A stretch of DNA of 64,000 bases from Lentilactobacillus curieae. GTDB lineage: Bacteria; Bacillota; Bacilli; Lactobacillales; Lactobacillaceae. Both the position numbers and the translations under genes were made by a program. Below, piece by piece: positions 7,641 through 16,095 of the stretch (within the stretch, counting starts at the first letter, position 1; each line of letters starts with the position of its first letter). The notes under the pieces were generated by a model that was not told where the DNA came from, did no database searches, and was given only the letters and a program-made list of their open reading frames with translations. Location: the NCBI RefSeq assembly GCF_000785105.2, contig NZ_CP018906.1, forward strand, positions 620,001-684,000, written 5' to 3'.

Positions 7641-8561
7641 ATGAACAACCACAAAGTTTCAACCGCACTAGTAACAACAACATTGCTATTTAGCGCAGGC
7701 CTAACTACTTTTGCCGCTGCTAAGAAGGCTAAGGTTAGCCATTACAAAGTAACTGAAAACAGTCGTTACTTCACTGGAAAGGCTACACCAAAAGCTAAAG
7801 TGAAGGTTTCACGATACGGTATCACTTATGCTTACGGCAAAGCAAAGGCTAACGGAACTTTCAAGTTGAAGGCTAACGATGAGTTAACTGCTAACTGGAA
7901 GTACCGTGTAACCGTTGCCAAGAAGGGTTACAAGACTACTAGCAAGTACGTTAAGGCCAAGGCTGTTTCACAAAAGACAAACACTGTCTACGTACCCCAA
8001 ACTGACCCCGCAACTGACATTGCATTGCAAAACAGTCAAAAGCAAATCAGCCAATTAAACGACCAAGTTAAGAGCTTGAACGACCAATTGACTGGTTTAA
8101 AGGGTAACAATACTGAATCTGCAAAGAGCACTGCAAGTGATCTCCAAAGCAGAATTGATGATTTAAAATACAGAATCGCAGATTTGAATAGTACTAATAA
8201 TGATTTGCAGGCGAAGATTGCGGAATATAAGCCAAACGTAGATGCATACACCAAATACACAAACGCTCAAAAAGCAATCAAAGATGCTCGTTGGGATAGT
8301 ATCAGAGTTAAAAACTGGCTTAACATTAAAGAACAATTAGGTACTGTTAAGACTAGAGCTACAGCATGGGCACAACTTGCTCAAAATCTCAAAGGTTACA
8401 ACAAAATCAAAAAGAATCATGACCAATACATCAATACTTACAACACAATGAAAGATCAAGTTGCTAGCAACTCCGCTAACATCACCAACCTTACAAATCA
8501 GCAGACTAACTTGAGCAACCAATTGGCTGCCATCAACAAAGAATTGGGCGTTTCAAACTAA
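7641..8561 (+). CDS. Secreted protein with Ig-like domain and long coiled coil
   Basis: The protein has 306 residues. A signal peptide (residues 1-27, ending TTFAAA) is followed by a lysine-rich region with SRYFTGKATPKAKVKVSRYG and TYAYGKAKANGTFKLKAN, which fits a bacterial Ig-like module of the type in which a polar motif G-x-A-x-P-x-A-x-V is followed by an A-x-x-x-G-x-F strand. From about residue 130 to the end the chain is a long heptad-rich coiled coil (SQKQISQLNDQVKSLNDQL, later LTNQQTNLSNQLAAINKEL). No LPXTG or membrane anchor is seen, so it is probably secreted and bound to the wall by charge. Function is unknown; a structural or surface-interaction role is plausible. It is monocistronic with an elaborate leader and a clean terminator. 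Confidence 0.75.
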   Translation: MNNHKVSTALVTTTLLFSAGLTTFAAAKKAKVSHYKVTENSRYFTGKATPKAKVKVSRYGITYAYGKAKANGTFKLKANDELTANWKYRVTVAKKGYKTTSKYVKAKAVSQKTNTVYVPQTDPATDIALQNSQKQISQLNDQVKSLNDQLTGLKGNNTESAKSTASDLQSRIDDLKYRIADLNSTNNDLQAKIAEYKPNVDAYTKYTNAQKAIKDARWDSIRVKNWLNIKEQLGTVKTRATAWAQLAQNLKGYNKIKKNHDQYINTYNTMKDQVASNSANITNLTNQQTNLSNQLAAINKELGVSN

Positions 8562-8596
8562 AGTCCACCTATTCTGTTATTTATTTACCTTACAGG

Positions 8597-8629
8597 AATG
8601 CCACGCACCGAAATGATGCGTGGCATTTT
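8597..8629 (+). terminator. Intrinsic terminator
   Basis: AATGCCACGCA pairs with TGCGTGGCATT, followed by TTC. It ends the secreted coiled-coil gene. Confidence 0.88.
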
Positions 8630-8648
8630 CTATTTCCTTAGATTTACT

Positions 8649-8678
8649 TTGCCAACCCCCACCCTATTCAGCTATATT
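8649..8678 (+). promoter_or_regulatory. Promoter of the 86-residue antitoxin-like gene
   Basis: TTGCCA and TATATT are separated by 18 bases and end 35 bases before the ATG at 8713. Confidence 0.6.
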
Positions 8679-8712
8679 ATAAGTAACGACTACTTACAAA
8701 GAAGGTAACTAC

Positions 8713-8973
8713 ATGAAAGCTGTTAGTACTATAGAGATTGATGGCAAGGTCTACTTGGAGATTCCAAGTGACTTCAAGGTACCCGCTGGCGCCACGTTTG
8801 AACCTAAACAGGTAAATAACGGAATCTTCTACGAAGCGGTAGACCAAAAGCCTAGTTACGACTTCACTAGTGAAATTTTGGAAGAGGTTATCGAAGCCGG
8901 ATTTACGGGCGACGACGTCATTAAAGAGTTCAACCGTAGAAAAGAACAACTTCGTAAAATTCTTGGCGATTAG
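8713..8973 (+). CDS. Small antitoxin-like protein, orphan
   Basis: This 86-residue acidic protein starts with MKAVSTIEIDGKVYLEIPSD, a strand-rich segment resembling the swapped-hairpin start of AbrB/MazE-type antitoxins. It continues with an acidic helical tail (EILEEVIEAGFTGDDVIKEF) like the disordered arm with which antitoxins wrap toxins. AGAAGG lies upstream and a good promoter is visible. No toxin gene overlaps or follows: the next 35 bases hold a strong terminator and the next gene is mntH on the other strand. It may be a solitary regulator, the remnant of a toxin-antitoxin pair, or an unrelated small protein. The family assignment is tentative. Confidence 0.6.
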   Translation: MKAVSTIEIDGKVYLEIPSDFKVPAGATFEPKQVNNGIFYEAVDQKPSYDFTSEILEEVIEAGFTGDDVIKEFNRRKEQLRKILGD

Positions 8974-8989
8974 CTTAATGAACAAAAAT

Positions 8990-9026
8990 AAGGAGGTACC
9001 AAATCAACTGATTTGGTACCTCCTTT
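8990..9026 (+). terminator. Intrinsic terminator
   Basis: AAGGAGGTACCAAATCA pairs with TGATTTGGTACCTCCTT, followed by TT. Almost perfect 17-base arms. Confidence 0.9.
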
Positions 9027-9176
9027 TATGTCAGGCGGACATAATTATATTTATAAATCTATGTGCAACAACTACTACCTTCAGCAGTGCGGATGTATCA
9101 CTTACTGAATGTAATCCCCTTTAAAACTCCGTCCCCTAGAGCTGTTTCGGTATTCCTCGTGTATCTCAACTAAAAA

Positions 9177-10742
9177 TTATGCGTTTTGAGTTTGAAGTCT
9201 GTACTTCTTGTTACTCTTGTACAAGTCATAAATGGTCCATGCCAACAATGCCAGGATTAAAGCGATAACCACATAAGCGATGTTGTCTGCTAAATGCAGT
9301 TGAGCAGCAGTTGCGTGGTCACCGAAGAATCCTTCGATTGAATCTGGTAGTCCCTTCATGTTCAAAACTGTTAATGCAACAACTGAAATCCAGCCTAGCC
9401 AATTAACTAGTCTTGAGTTCTTGAAACGGTTTCCCATTTCCTCTGCAGAATTAGTCATCATCAATAGTGGAAGCATTGAGAATGGCAATGCAAAGGCCAA
9501 GAACACTTGCGAGTTGTTCATCAAGGTATTTAGTGCTTGATGTTGTTGAATTGGTGATTGGCGACTTGTCATGGCAACACAGAGCAATACTGGGATAACT
9601 GAGATTAGACGAGTAACCAAACGACGAAGCCATAATGGCATCTTCATGTGAATGAAGCCTTCCATGATTACTTGACCAGTCAAAGTCCCGGTAATGGTTG
9701 AGTTTTGACCTGAAGCCAACAATGCAACAGCAAACAAGATTGATAAAATTCCTGATTTAGCAACTCCAATTAAGATTCCGTTACTCAAAACAGATGTATC
9801 TGATAGAGCTTGGAACAAACCGAAGAATGATGGATCTTTAACTGCACCGGTCTTAAATACGGCAACACCCATAATTAAGAGAAGTGAGTTTACAACAAAT
9901 GCAAATGATAGCTGAATGTTAGAATCCCAAGTTGAGAAACGAACAGTCCGTGCAACGTCCTCTTCGTCATTATGATCAACTTTTCTCGTTTGAGAAACTG
10001 CTGAATGTAGGTAAAGGTTATGTGGCATAACCGTAGCTCCGATAATTCCAAGAGCCCCACTCAGTGGGTTCATTCCACCAACGTTTGGTCCACCAGAGAA
10101 TGTCTTGGTAGTTGGTACTAATCCACCAAACACTCCAAGCCAATCAGGTTTTGAAAGTGCAACCTGATATACGAAGACAAACAGAATGACCAAAATCAAA
10201 CAAACAACGATTGCTTCAATCTTTCTAAACCCGACTTTCGTCAATAATAGCAATAACAATACATCAAATACTGTGATGAAAACTGCGTATACCAATGGAA
10301 TATGGAATAAAAGATATAAAGCAATGGCTGCTCCAATAACTTCAGCGATATCTGTCGCCATAATAGCTAACTCTGTTAGGATCCATAGAACGATTCCTAA
10401 AGCCTTACTAGTTCTTGCCCGAATTGCTTGTGCAAGATCCATTTGAGTCACAATGCCCAGTTTAGCCGCCATGTACTGCAATAACATTGCAATTAAACTC
10501 GACATTAAGATCACAGACATTAATAGGTATTGGAAACTTTGACCACCAGTAATTGAAGTTGACCAATTACCTGGATCCATATATCCAACCGCTACTAATG
10601 CACCCGGCCCAGAATACATAAATAATGTTTTCCAGAATCCTTTGCCTTTTGGTACCTCAACAGTTCCGTTGATTTCTTCCAAAGAGCGACCATTTGCGTA
10701 TTCAATTAAATGATGCTTCTTCGGAGTAGTTTCTTTATCCAT
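9177..10742 (-). CDS. mntH: Nramp family divalent metal (Mn2+/H+) symporter MntH
   Basis: This 521-residue polytopic protein carries the Nramp hallmarks. The metal-binding DPGN motif appears in helix 1 ([15 protein letters not shown]) and [16 protein letters not shown] in helix 6. Eleven or more membrane helices are evident. The N-terminal extension of about 30 residues (with [17 protein letters not shown]) is typical of lactobacillar MntH. It imports manganese, which lactobacilli accumulate for oxidative defence. GGAGG precedes the ATG. A TATAAT element lies upstream (10816-10821 region, reverse strand) followed by a perfect inverted repeat that may bind a manganese-responsive repressor. The gene is monocistronic; I see no clear T-rich terminator in the 150 bases downstream. 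Confidence 0.93.
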   Translation of the reverse strand: MDKETTPKKHHLIEYANGRSLEEINGTVEVPKGKGFWKTLFMYSGPGALVAVGYMDPGNWSTSITGGQSFQYLLMSVILMSSLIAMLLQYMAAKLGIVTQMDLAQAIRARTSKALGIVLWILTELAIMATDIAEVIGAAIALYLLFHIPLVYAVFITVFDVLLLLLLTKVGFRKIEAIVVCLILVILFVFVYQVALSKPDWLGVFGGLVPTTKTFSGGPNVGGMNPLSGALGIIGATVMPHNLYLHSAVSQTRKVDHNDEEDVARTVRFSTWDSNIQLSFAFVVNSLLLIMGVAVFKTGAVKDPSFFGLFQALSDTSVLSNGILIGVAKSGILSILFAVALLASGQNSTITGTLTGQVIMEGFIHMKMPLWLRRLVTRLISVIPVLLCVAMTSRQSPIQQHQALNTLMNNSQVFLAFALPFSMLPLLMMTNSAEEMGNRFKNSRLVNWLGWISVVALTVLNMKGLPDSIEGFFGDHATAAQLHLADNIAYVVIALILALLAWTIYDLYKSNKKYRLQTQNA

Positions 10743-10794
10743 AAATGGATTCCTCCTTCGTTGGACGACAACGTCCGCCTGAACATCCTCACTT

Positions 10795-10807
10795 ATAGTA
10801 GCACTAT
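10795..10807. promoter_or_regulatory. Inverted repeat in the mntH promoter, candidate metalloregulator operator
   Basis: ATAGT and ACTAT flank three bases, directly downstream of the TATAAT of the mntH promoter. The position fits repression. Assignment to an MntR-type regulator is inference. Confidence 0.45.
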
Positions 10808-11180
10808 CTTTTTATTATAGGAACCCCCAAAATGCCCATCCACGGGCATTTACTAGAAACACAAGTTAAACAATCGGTTTTACAAAAGCGATGAAAGCGA
10901 TTGCTAACAATTTGATTTTTTCTCAAAAAATCTTATAGTTGATTATGATTTGAATTAATTGTGTGCCTCCATGCATATTTCTACTGTTTAAAATAATTGC
11001 ATGGTAGAATTGCTTTCATGAACAAGTGATTACCATAAATAACTTACCAATCAAAAGCTCGTTAAATCATTACTGTATCAACGTTAGTACGACTTATACA
11101 TCACCATGTAATCATCTATCAAATTTCGCCTTGCTTTGGTACATTATTATATATAAGACAACTTATAGGGGGGGTGTGTG
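10808..11180. other. Long intergenic region between mntH and the RHH gene
   Basis: About 370 bases hold no gene I can support. Visible elements are a hairpin AATGCCC/GGGCATT at about 10832-10851, a cre-like 14-mer at 10892-10905, a widely spaced inverted repeat CCATGCA/TGCATGG (10969-10975 and 10998-11004), and an AT-rich stretch with TATATAAG near 11150-11157 that may be the promoter of the downstream small gene. A reading frame with an ATG at 11026 lacks a ribosome binding site and a recognisable product. Confidence 0.4.
10892..10905. promoter_or_regulatory. cre-like site
   Basis: TGAAAGCGATTGCT fits TGWAANCGNTNNCW. It lies 150 bases upstream of mntH and nearly 290 bases upstream of the small RHH gene, so its target is unclear. 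Confidence 0.35.
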
Positions 11181-11354
11181 TTGGGTATATCAGCGAAGAA
11201 AACCAGAACGACTATCACCCTGGAAAAAGAATTTAAAGAGCACCTTCAACAATTAGCGGACGAAGAGAATCGCTCTATGAATAACCTTATCGAAACTGCA
11301 CTTAAAAAATACGTAACTGAGCACGAAGAAGAAAGCAAAAAGTCAGGTAATTAG
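11181..11354 (+). CDS. Ribbon-helix-helix (CopG/Arc-like) small DNA-binding protein, TTG start
   Basis: This 57-residue protein begins at TTG (or possibly the in-frame GTG at 11178), behind the G-rich ribosome binding site at 11168-11174. Its sequence has the ribbon-helix-helix plan. The strand KKTRTTITLEKEF is followed by the helix EHLQQLADEENRSMNNLI, whose RSMNNLI matches the helix B start of Arc/CopG proteins, and by a second helix ETALKKYVTEHEEE. Such proteins dimerise and read DNA with the strand pair. They act as regulators or antitoxins. No toxin partner lies next to it. The downstream bidirectional terminator gives it its own transcript. The gene is easily missed because it is short and lacks an ATG start. 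Confidence 0.75.
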   Translation: MGISAKKTRTTITLEKEFKEHLQQLADEENRSMNNLIETALKKYVTEHEEESKKSGN

Positions 11355-11413
11355 CGCAGTTAACCGGCAATTCACACCAAATTGGTTTTTCCAATCGCAG
11401 CAATGCATAGTCG

Positions 11414-11447
11414 AAAAAAGACCAGAATTTAAATTCTGGTCTTTTTT
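11414..11447. terminator. Bidirectional terminator
   Basis: AAAAAAGACCAGAATTT and its exact complement form a palindrome with A and T runs. It serves the small RHH gene and the convergent ribose operon. Confidence 0.93.
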
Positions 11448-11457
11448 GTCTATATTT

Positions 11458-12822
11458 TTATTTTTCAGTTACTTGTTCTGGATGCTTAACATCGTATTTG
11501 TACTCAGTATAGAAGTAGATTGTAACGATGATGAAGCAGATCACTGGAACGATGAATGAGAATTGCATTGAACCTGAAAGGTCTGATACCAATCCTTGAA
11601 CAGCTGGAAGAACAGCTCCACCAACGATGGCCATAACAACGAAAGCACCAGCAGTTTCTGTAAAACGCTTGTCCTCAACTGTATCAAGGGTATGAGCGTA
11701 AATTGTTGGCCATTCAGGACCAAAGAAGAAACTGGTTGCGATTGCCATCCAAACGGCTGTCATGTTTGGAATTGTAGTTGTCAAAATCAAAGTAACAGTT
11801 CCAAGCAATGAGTAGAAAGTTAAAACTTTGGTTACAGAGAACTTGTTCATCAAGAAGTTAGCAACAACTTTTCCGACGAACCATGCTGCATAAGCGTAAA
11901 TCATGAATGTACTTGCATCTGAATCAGTAATGTTGTGGCCCAAGTTAAGTGCCAAACGAATTGTAAATGACCAGACAGTTGTTTGCATTCCAACGTAGAA
12001 GAATTGTGCCATGACACCTTTCTTGAAACGCTTGTTCTTTGACAGGTACTTGAAGGTTTCAACTAATGAAGGTTGATCCTTCTTTTCAGCATTCTCGCTA
12101 ACTGCCTTAGATTTAGGCATTGGTGTAATCGCTAACAAAATTAGGATTGCAATTAGGACAACCAAGATGTACTTATATGGTTGCAAAGTAAGTTGCAACA
12201 TCTTTTCACCATAGGCAAGTCTTTCAGCACCATGCATGTGTGACATAGTCTCTGATAAGTTACCAACGGCACCGAAAATCAAGTATTTTCCTAACACAAT
12301 TCCAGCGATATCTCCAAGTGGTACCAAAGTTTGGGAGATGTTTAGCCGCAAGTTAGCGTACTTTTTAGGTCCAAGCATCGAACTATAAGTATCACAAGAT
12401 GTTTCTAGGAAACTTAATCCTACAGCAATCGCAAAGATAGCTGCAAGGAACATTGTGTATGTAGCAACCTGTGATGCTGGGAAGAACATTCCACAACCAA
12501 CGATATAAAAGATTAAACCAGTCATAATAGCAAATTTATAACTTTGTTTTTTAATTACCAGCGATGCAGGAATCGCAATCAAGAAGTAACCACCGTAAAA
12601 GGCACTTTGAACGAATGCTGTTGCAGCATCGTTAAGTTGAAAAACGGTCTTACATTGAGTAATTAGAATGTCGTTAAGCGATGCTGCAGCTCCCCAAAGT
12701 GGGAAAATTAACGAGATCAACGCAAATTGAAAAATCGGGGTTTTTGATAAATACCCATCGGCTAGCTGGCGCCAACCGTGCTTTTCTTCAACGACTTTAG
12801 CTTCAGTTCCATTAATGTCCAT
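11458..12822 (-). CDS. FucP-family sugar:H+ symporter, probable ribose transporter
   Basis: This 454-residue MFS protein resembles the L-fucose permease FucP. It has LISLIFPLWGAAASLNDIL in helix 1, SFLETSCDTYSSMLGP in helix 4-5 and FFFGPEWPTIYAHTL, all typical of the FHS family. The start is the ATG at 12822, eight bases after GGAGG; a TTG 15 bases earlier overlaps that site. It is the last gene of an operon with rbsK and rbsD (21-base gap), so ribose is the likely substrate. In many lactobacilli this position is taken by an RbsU-type or other permease, so recruitment of a FucP-type carrier is notable. A bidirectional terminator follows. Confidence 0.85.
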   Translation of the reverse strand: MDINGTEAKVVEEKHGWRQLADGYLSKTPIFQFALISLIFPLWGAAASLNDILITQCKTVFQLNDAATAFVQSAFYGGYFLIAIPASLVIKKQSYKFAIMTGLIFYIVGCGMFFPASQVATYTMFLAAIFAIAVGLSFLETSCDTYSSMLGPKKYANLRLNISQTLVPLGDIAGIVLGKYLIFGAVGNLSETMSHMHGAERLAYGEKMLQLTLQPYKYILVVLIAILILLAITPMPKSKAVSENAEKKDQPSLVETFKYLSKNKRFKKGVMAQFFYVGMQTTVWSFTIRLALNLGHNITDSDASTFMIYAYAAWFVGKVVANFLMNKFSVTKVLTFYSLLGTVTLILTTTIPNMTAVWMAIATSFFFGPEWPTIYAHTLDTVEDKRFTETAGAFVVMAIVGGAVLPAVQGLVSDLSGSMQFSFIVPVICFIIVTIYFYTEYKYDVKHPEQVTEK

Positions 12823-12843
12823 GTCGATATCCTCCAAATTGTT

Positions 12844-13239
12844 TTAAAAAGTAACGCCTGATTCAAGAATGATGTTTGAAAATGCGGTCATTTCACCAGT
12901 TCTAACAAATGCGTGTGTCTTTGCTAAGTTCTTCTTCAAGTCTGAGTGAGGCATGAATTCAACCTCAACATCAGGTAGCAACTCGTTAATTGCTTTAAGT
13001 TGTTCTGGGTTTTCAGTCTTGATTTCATCTGCCAAGTATATCTTTTGAACTTCTAACTCAGACAAGATGTTTTTCAAAACATCCATAAAACTTGGTAATT
13101 GCTTGGTTAGTGCCAAATCAATTTTCTTAGTTCCCATTGGGACGGGCATCCCTGCATCCCCAATACTCAACCAATCCATGTGGCCCATTCCGGCAATCAC
13201 ATTTGATAGTTCAGTATTAATTACGGTTGTTTTCTTCAT
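12844..13239 (-). CDS. rbsD: D-ribose pyranase RbsD
   Basis: This 131-residue protein converts the pyranose form of ribose to the furanose form that ribokinase accepts. The N-terminal [18 protein letters not shown] matches the RbsD active-site pattern with the conserved His and Asp, and the C-terminal [19 protein letters not shown] matches the conserved E-x-x-x-Y/F-x-N-x-I/L ending. Its length is as usual. GGAG lies ten bases before the ATG. It is the second gene of the rbsK-rbsD-transporter operon and starts only 13 bases after rbsK. Confidence 0.95.
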   Translation of the reverse strand: MKKTTVINTELSNVIAGMGHMDWLSIGDAGMPVPMGTKKIDLALTKQLPSFMDVLKNILSELEVQKIYLADEIKTENPEQLKAINELLPDVEVEFMPHSDLKKNLAKTHAFVRTGEMTAFSNIILESGVTF

Positions 13240-13252
13240 TATTTTTTATCTC

Positions 13253-14182
13253 CTAATTATTAATTAACTCTTTAACTTCATCCAAGTGAGGAATTGATGG
13301 TTGAGCACCCAATCTTTGGACTGTGATTGAGCTTGAATGTTCAGCAAATGAAATTGCTTCTTCAACGTTGCTGTAATCAGTTTTAAGCTGTGCTGACAAT
13401 GCCCCAATGAAAGTGTCACCGGCTGCGGTTGTGTCCACTGCTTGAACCTTATAAGCAGGAACTAAGTTATGTTTACCATCAATCATATAAAATGCGCCGC
13501 GGTCTCCAACAGTAATTAGTACATTGGCAACTCCCATTTCGGCGAAACAGGCAGCTGTTTTTACCATTGATTCTTCATCGGTGATTTCAATTCCAGTGAT
13601 TGATGCACTTTCCAATTCATTTGGAACGATAATGTCAGTTAATTTCAACAATTCTGGATCAATTGACTTTGGTGCTGGTGCAGGATTCAAGATTGTCTTA
13701 ACCCCGTTTGCCTTAGCAATTTCGAACGCCCGAATTGCCACATTTTGTGGAGTTTCGAATTGAGCAACCAAGAAATCAGAACTGGCAATTTCATCTTCGG
13801 CTCCTTCAATATCTTCTGGAGTAATTGCTTGGTTAGCACCACCATAAACTAAAATGCAGTTTTGACCGTCTTCGTCCAACATGATTGTTGCAGTTCCAGT
13901 TCCAACACTTGGGTTGATACTGACACAACTAGCATCAATATTATCTTCTTCAAGTGACTTCACCATGAATCGACCTGAGGCGTCGTCACCAACTTGACCG
14001 ATGAATGATGTTTGAGCTCCTAAACGTGAGGCAGCAACTGCTTGGTTGGCGCCTTTACCACCAGCAGCGTTTCCCTTTTCCTTAACACTGATAGTTTCGC
14101 CAGGTTTGGGGAAATCAGTAACTCTAAATGATGTATCTACGTTGAGGCTTCCTAATACTGTGACTTTATTCAAAGTGTTCAC
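13253..14182 (-). CDS. rbsK: Ribokinase RbsK
   Basis: This 309-residue PfkB-family sugar kinase phosphorylates ribose at C5. The N-terminal signature GGKGANQAVAASRLG and the C-terminal AAGDTFIGAL, containing the catalytic Asp and anion hole, are intact. The first gene of the ribose operon, it is followed by rbsD and a FucP-family transporter. The upstream region contains two palindromic motifs of LacI-family type (14211-14249) and a cre-like element near 14271. No rbsR regulator lies next to the operon, so the repressor must be elsewhere. Confidence 0.95.
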   Translation of the reverse strand: MNTLNKVTVLGSLNVDTSFRVTDFPKPGETISVKEKGNAAGGKGANQAVAASRLGAQTSFIGQVGDDASGRFMVKSLEEDNIDASCVSINPSVGTGTATIMLDEDGQNCILVYGGANQAITPEDIEGAEDEIASSDFLVAQFETPQNVAIRAFEIAKANGVKTILNPAPAPKSIDPELLKLTDIIVPNELESASITGIEITDEESMVKTAACFAEMGVANVLITVGDRGAFYMIDGKHNLVPAYKVQAVDTTAAGDTFIGALSAQLKTDYSNVEEAISFAEHSSSITVQRLGAQPSIPHLDEVKELINN

Positions 14183-14210
14183 TTCCTTATTGAAATTAAT
14201 TGTTTTTGAT

Positions 14211-14249
14211 TAAAACGTTTATTTACAACGGTTTACTAAAATGTTTTAC
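14211..14249. promoter_or_regulatory. Two palindromic motifs upstream of rbsK, candidate RbsR/CcpA operators
   Basis: TAAAACGTTTA (14211-14221) and TAAAATGTTTTA (about 14237-14248) are LacI-family-like palindromes centred on CG or TG. They lie 30-65 bases before the rbsK start. TGTTTCCGCTTTCA at 14271-14284 is a cre-like element with one to two mismatches. Confidence 0.45.
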
Positions 14250-14371
14250 GAATGATAATTTATCATGGATTGTTTCCGCTTTCAACAACTTTTTTTAATT
14301 TAGATGATAAATTAATCTTTGAAAACTGTGATGTAAGCTTGCTAGGTAAAAGGATAAAGCTAACTAAAAAA

Positions 14372-14417
14372 GTTCAAAAAAATTCCGTTAGCTAACAGCC
14401 AACGGAATCATTTTGAA
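14372..14417 (-). terminator. Intrinsic terminator of the alpha-glucoside operon
   Basis: On the minus strand GATTCCGTTGGC pairs with GCTAACGGAAT and is followed by a run of T residues. Outer GTTCAAAA and TTTTGAAC segments extend the stem. Confidence 0.85.
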
Positions 14418-14423
14418 CAATTT

Positions 14424-16094
14424 CTATTTAAATAAATATGCTCTTGTTTCATATGGTCGAAGATTTTCTGACTTATCTTCGTAATTACTAATGAGCAGTT
14501 CATCAGCGGCATCCTGCCCATAATCTCGACTAACTTCCTTGTCAGTAAAGTTGCTGATAACTAGCAGAGTCTGGCCATTATAGTGACGTTTGTATGCGAA
14601 TACCTCATCATCGGTCGGATCTAACAGCTCGTAGTTACCATATCTAATAAGTTCGCTCTCATGGCGCAGTTTAATTAGTTTTTGGTAGTAGTAGTAAACG
14701 GAGTCCTTATCGTCAACCGCTTGTTTAACGTTAATTTCAGGATAATTGGGATTCAATCTGTACCAAGGTTCAGAATCGGTAAAGCCAGCATTCTTACCGT
14801 CATCCCATTGCATTGGTGTCCGAGCATTATCCCTTGATCGGTCAGCAACGTACTTCATAAATAGTTCTGGCTTGATGATTTTCTCATCCTCAACAGCTTG
14901 CTTGTACAAATTCTTCACTTCAAGGTCTTCGTACTCAGAAAGTTTGGTGAAGTGATTATTAGTCATTCCAATCTCTTCGCCTTCATACACGAATGGTGTT
15001 CCTTGCATGAAGTGAAGTGTGGTTCCTAACATCTTGGCAGCCCTAACCCGATATTTGGGATCATCAGTTGCAAACCGAGAAACTGCCCGTGGTTGATCAT
15101 GGTTGTTCCAGTATAGACTGTTCCAACCCTTGCCATCTAAATCTTCTTCCCAACGAGAAAGTGCCTGTTTTAACTCAGGAAGCTTGATTTTAGAATCAAT
15201 ATACTTACCGAGTCTCGCATCTGGGTTAGGTGACAAATTAACGTGCTGGAATTGGAATACCATGTTTAACTCGGTGCCATCTAGATTAGTGTATTGAGTG
15301 GCATCCTCTGGAGTTGAACCGGGCATCTCCCCAACCGTCATGATGTCATACTTGGAAAGTACTTCACGATTCATTTCTTGTAAAAATTCATTTAAACGAG
15401 GGCCATCAGCAACCAGTGGTTCAACGTTGCCATACTCACCACCCTCTGGCATTGGTGCGTCAGGCAAGCCTTCAGGTTTGGAAATCAAGTTGATAACGTC
15501 CATTCTAAATCCATCAACACCCTTATCAAGCCAGAACTTCATTAGGTCATAGACATGTTGACGGACAACAGGATTTTCCCAGTTCAGATCTGGTTGTTCT
15601 TTAGCAAATAGGTGAAGGTAGTACTGGCCTCTTTCGGGAACGTAAGTCCAAGCTGGACCACTAAAGTAGGAACCCCAGTTATTGGGTTCGTGGCCGTCGA
15701 CTGGATCACGCCAGACATAGAAATCTGAATATGGATTATCCTTTGATTTTTTACTTTCTTGGAACCATTTATGCTGATCAGAGGTATGGTTCACAACCAA
15801 ATCCATTAATAGCTTCATCCCGTTTTCGTGGATGTCAGAGAGTAAGTTATCAAAGTCTTCCATAGTTCCGTAGTCTGGATTAATACTTTCATAATCGGCA
15901 ATGTCATAGCCATTATCAACGTTTGGTGATTTGTAAATCGGGTTGAGCCATAGCACATCAACTCCCAAATTTTTCAGATAAGGTAGCCGTTGACGAATCC
16001 CATTCAAGTCCCCAATTCCATCGTGATTACTATCTTGAAAGCTCATTGGGTAGATTTGATAAATGACTGAATCTTTAAACCAAGTGGATTTCAT
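14424..16094 (-). CDS. GH13 alpha-glucosidase (oligo-1,6-glucosidase type)
   Basis: This 556-residue cytoplasmic GH13 enzyme begins at the ATG at 16094, nine bases after GGAGG; an upstream in-frame ATG lacks such a site. The sequence has the TIM-barrel signatures of subfamily GH13_31: VNHTSDQHKWF, the nucleophile Asp in DGFRMDVINLI, the acid/base Glu in TVGEMPG and the transition-state stabiliser in NHDQPRAVS. The QPDLNWENP segment is typical of oligo-1,6-glucosidases and dextran glucosidases. It would hydrolyse isomaltose-type or other alpha-glucosides delivered by the upstream symporter, whose stop codon is one base before this start. No signal peptide. Confidence 0.9.
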   Translation of the reverse strand: MKSTWFKDSVIYQIYPMSFQDSNHDGIGDLNGIRQRLPYLKNLGVDVLWLNPIYKSPNVDNGYDIADYESINPDYGTMEDFDNLLSDIHENGMKLLMDLVVNHTSDQHKWFQESKKSKDNPYSDFYVWRDPVDGHEPNNWGSYFSGPAWTYVPERGQYYLHLFAKEQPDLNWENPVVRQHVYDLMKFWLDKGVDGFRMDVINLISKPEGLPDAPMPEGGEYGNVEPLVADGPRLNEFLQEMNREVLSKYDIMTVGEMPGSTPEDATQYTNLDGTELNMVFQFQHVNLSPNPDARLGKYIDSKIKLPELKQALSRWEEDLDGKGWNSLYWNNHDQPRAVSRFATDDPKYRVRAAKMLGTTLHFMQGTPFVYEGEEIGMTNNHFTKLSEYEDLEVKNLYKQAVEDEKIIKPELFMKYVADRSRDNARTPMQWDDGKNAGFTDSEPWYRLNPNYPEINVKQAVDDKDSVYYYYQKLIKLRHESELIRYGNYELLDPTDDEVFAYKRHYNGQTLLVISNFTDKEVSRDYGQDAADELLISNYEDKSENLRPYETRAYLFK

Positions 16095-16095
16095 G

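Noticed and set aside
11026-11256. A 76-codon open frame starting with ATG at 11026
   Set aside because: No ribosome binding site before it and an unlikely composition; its 3' part overlaps the convincing RHH gene in another frame.
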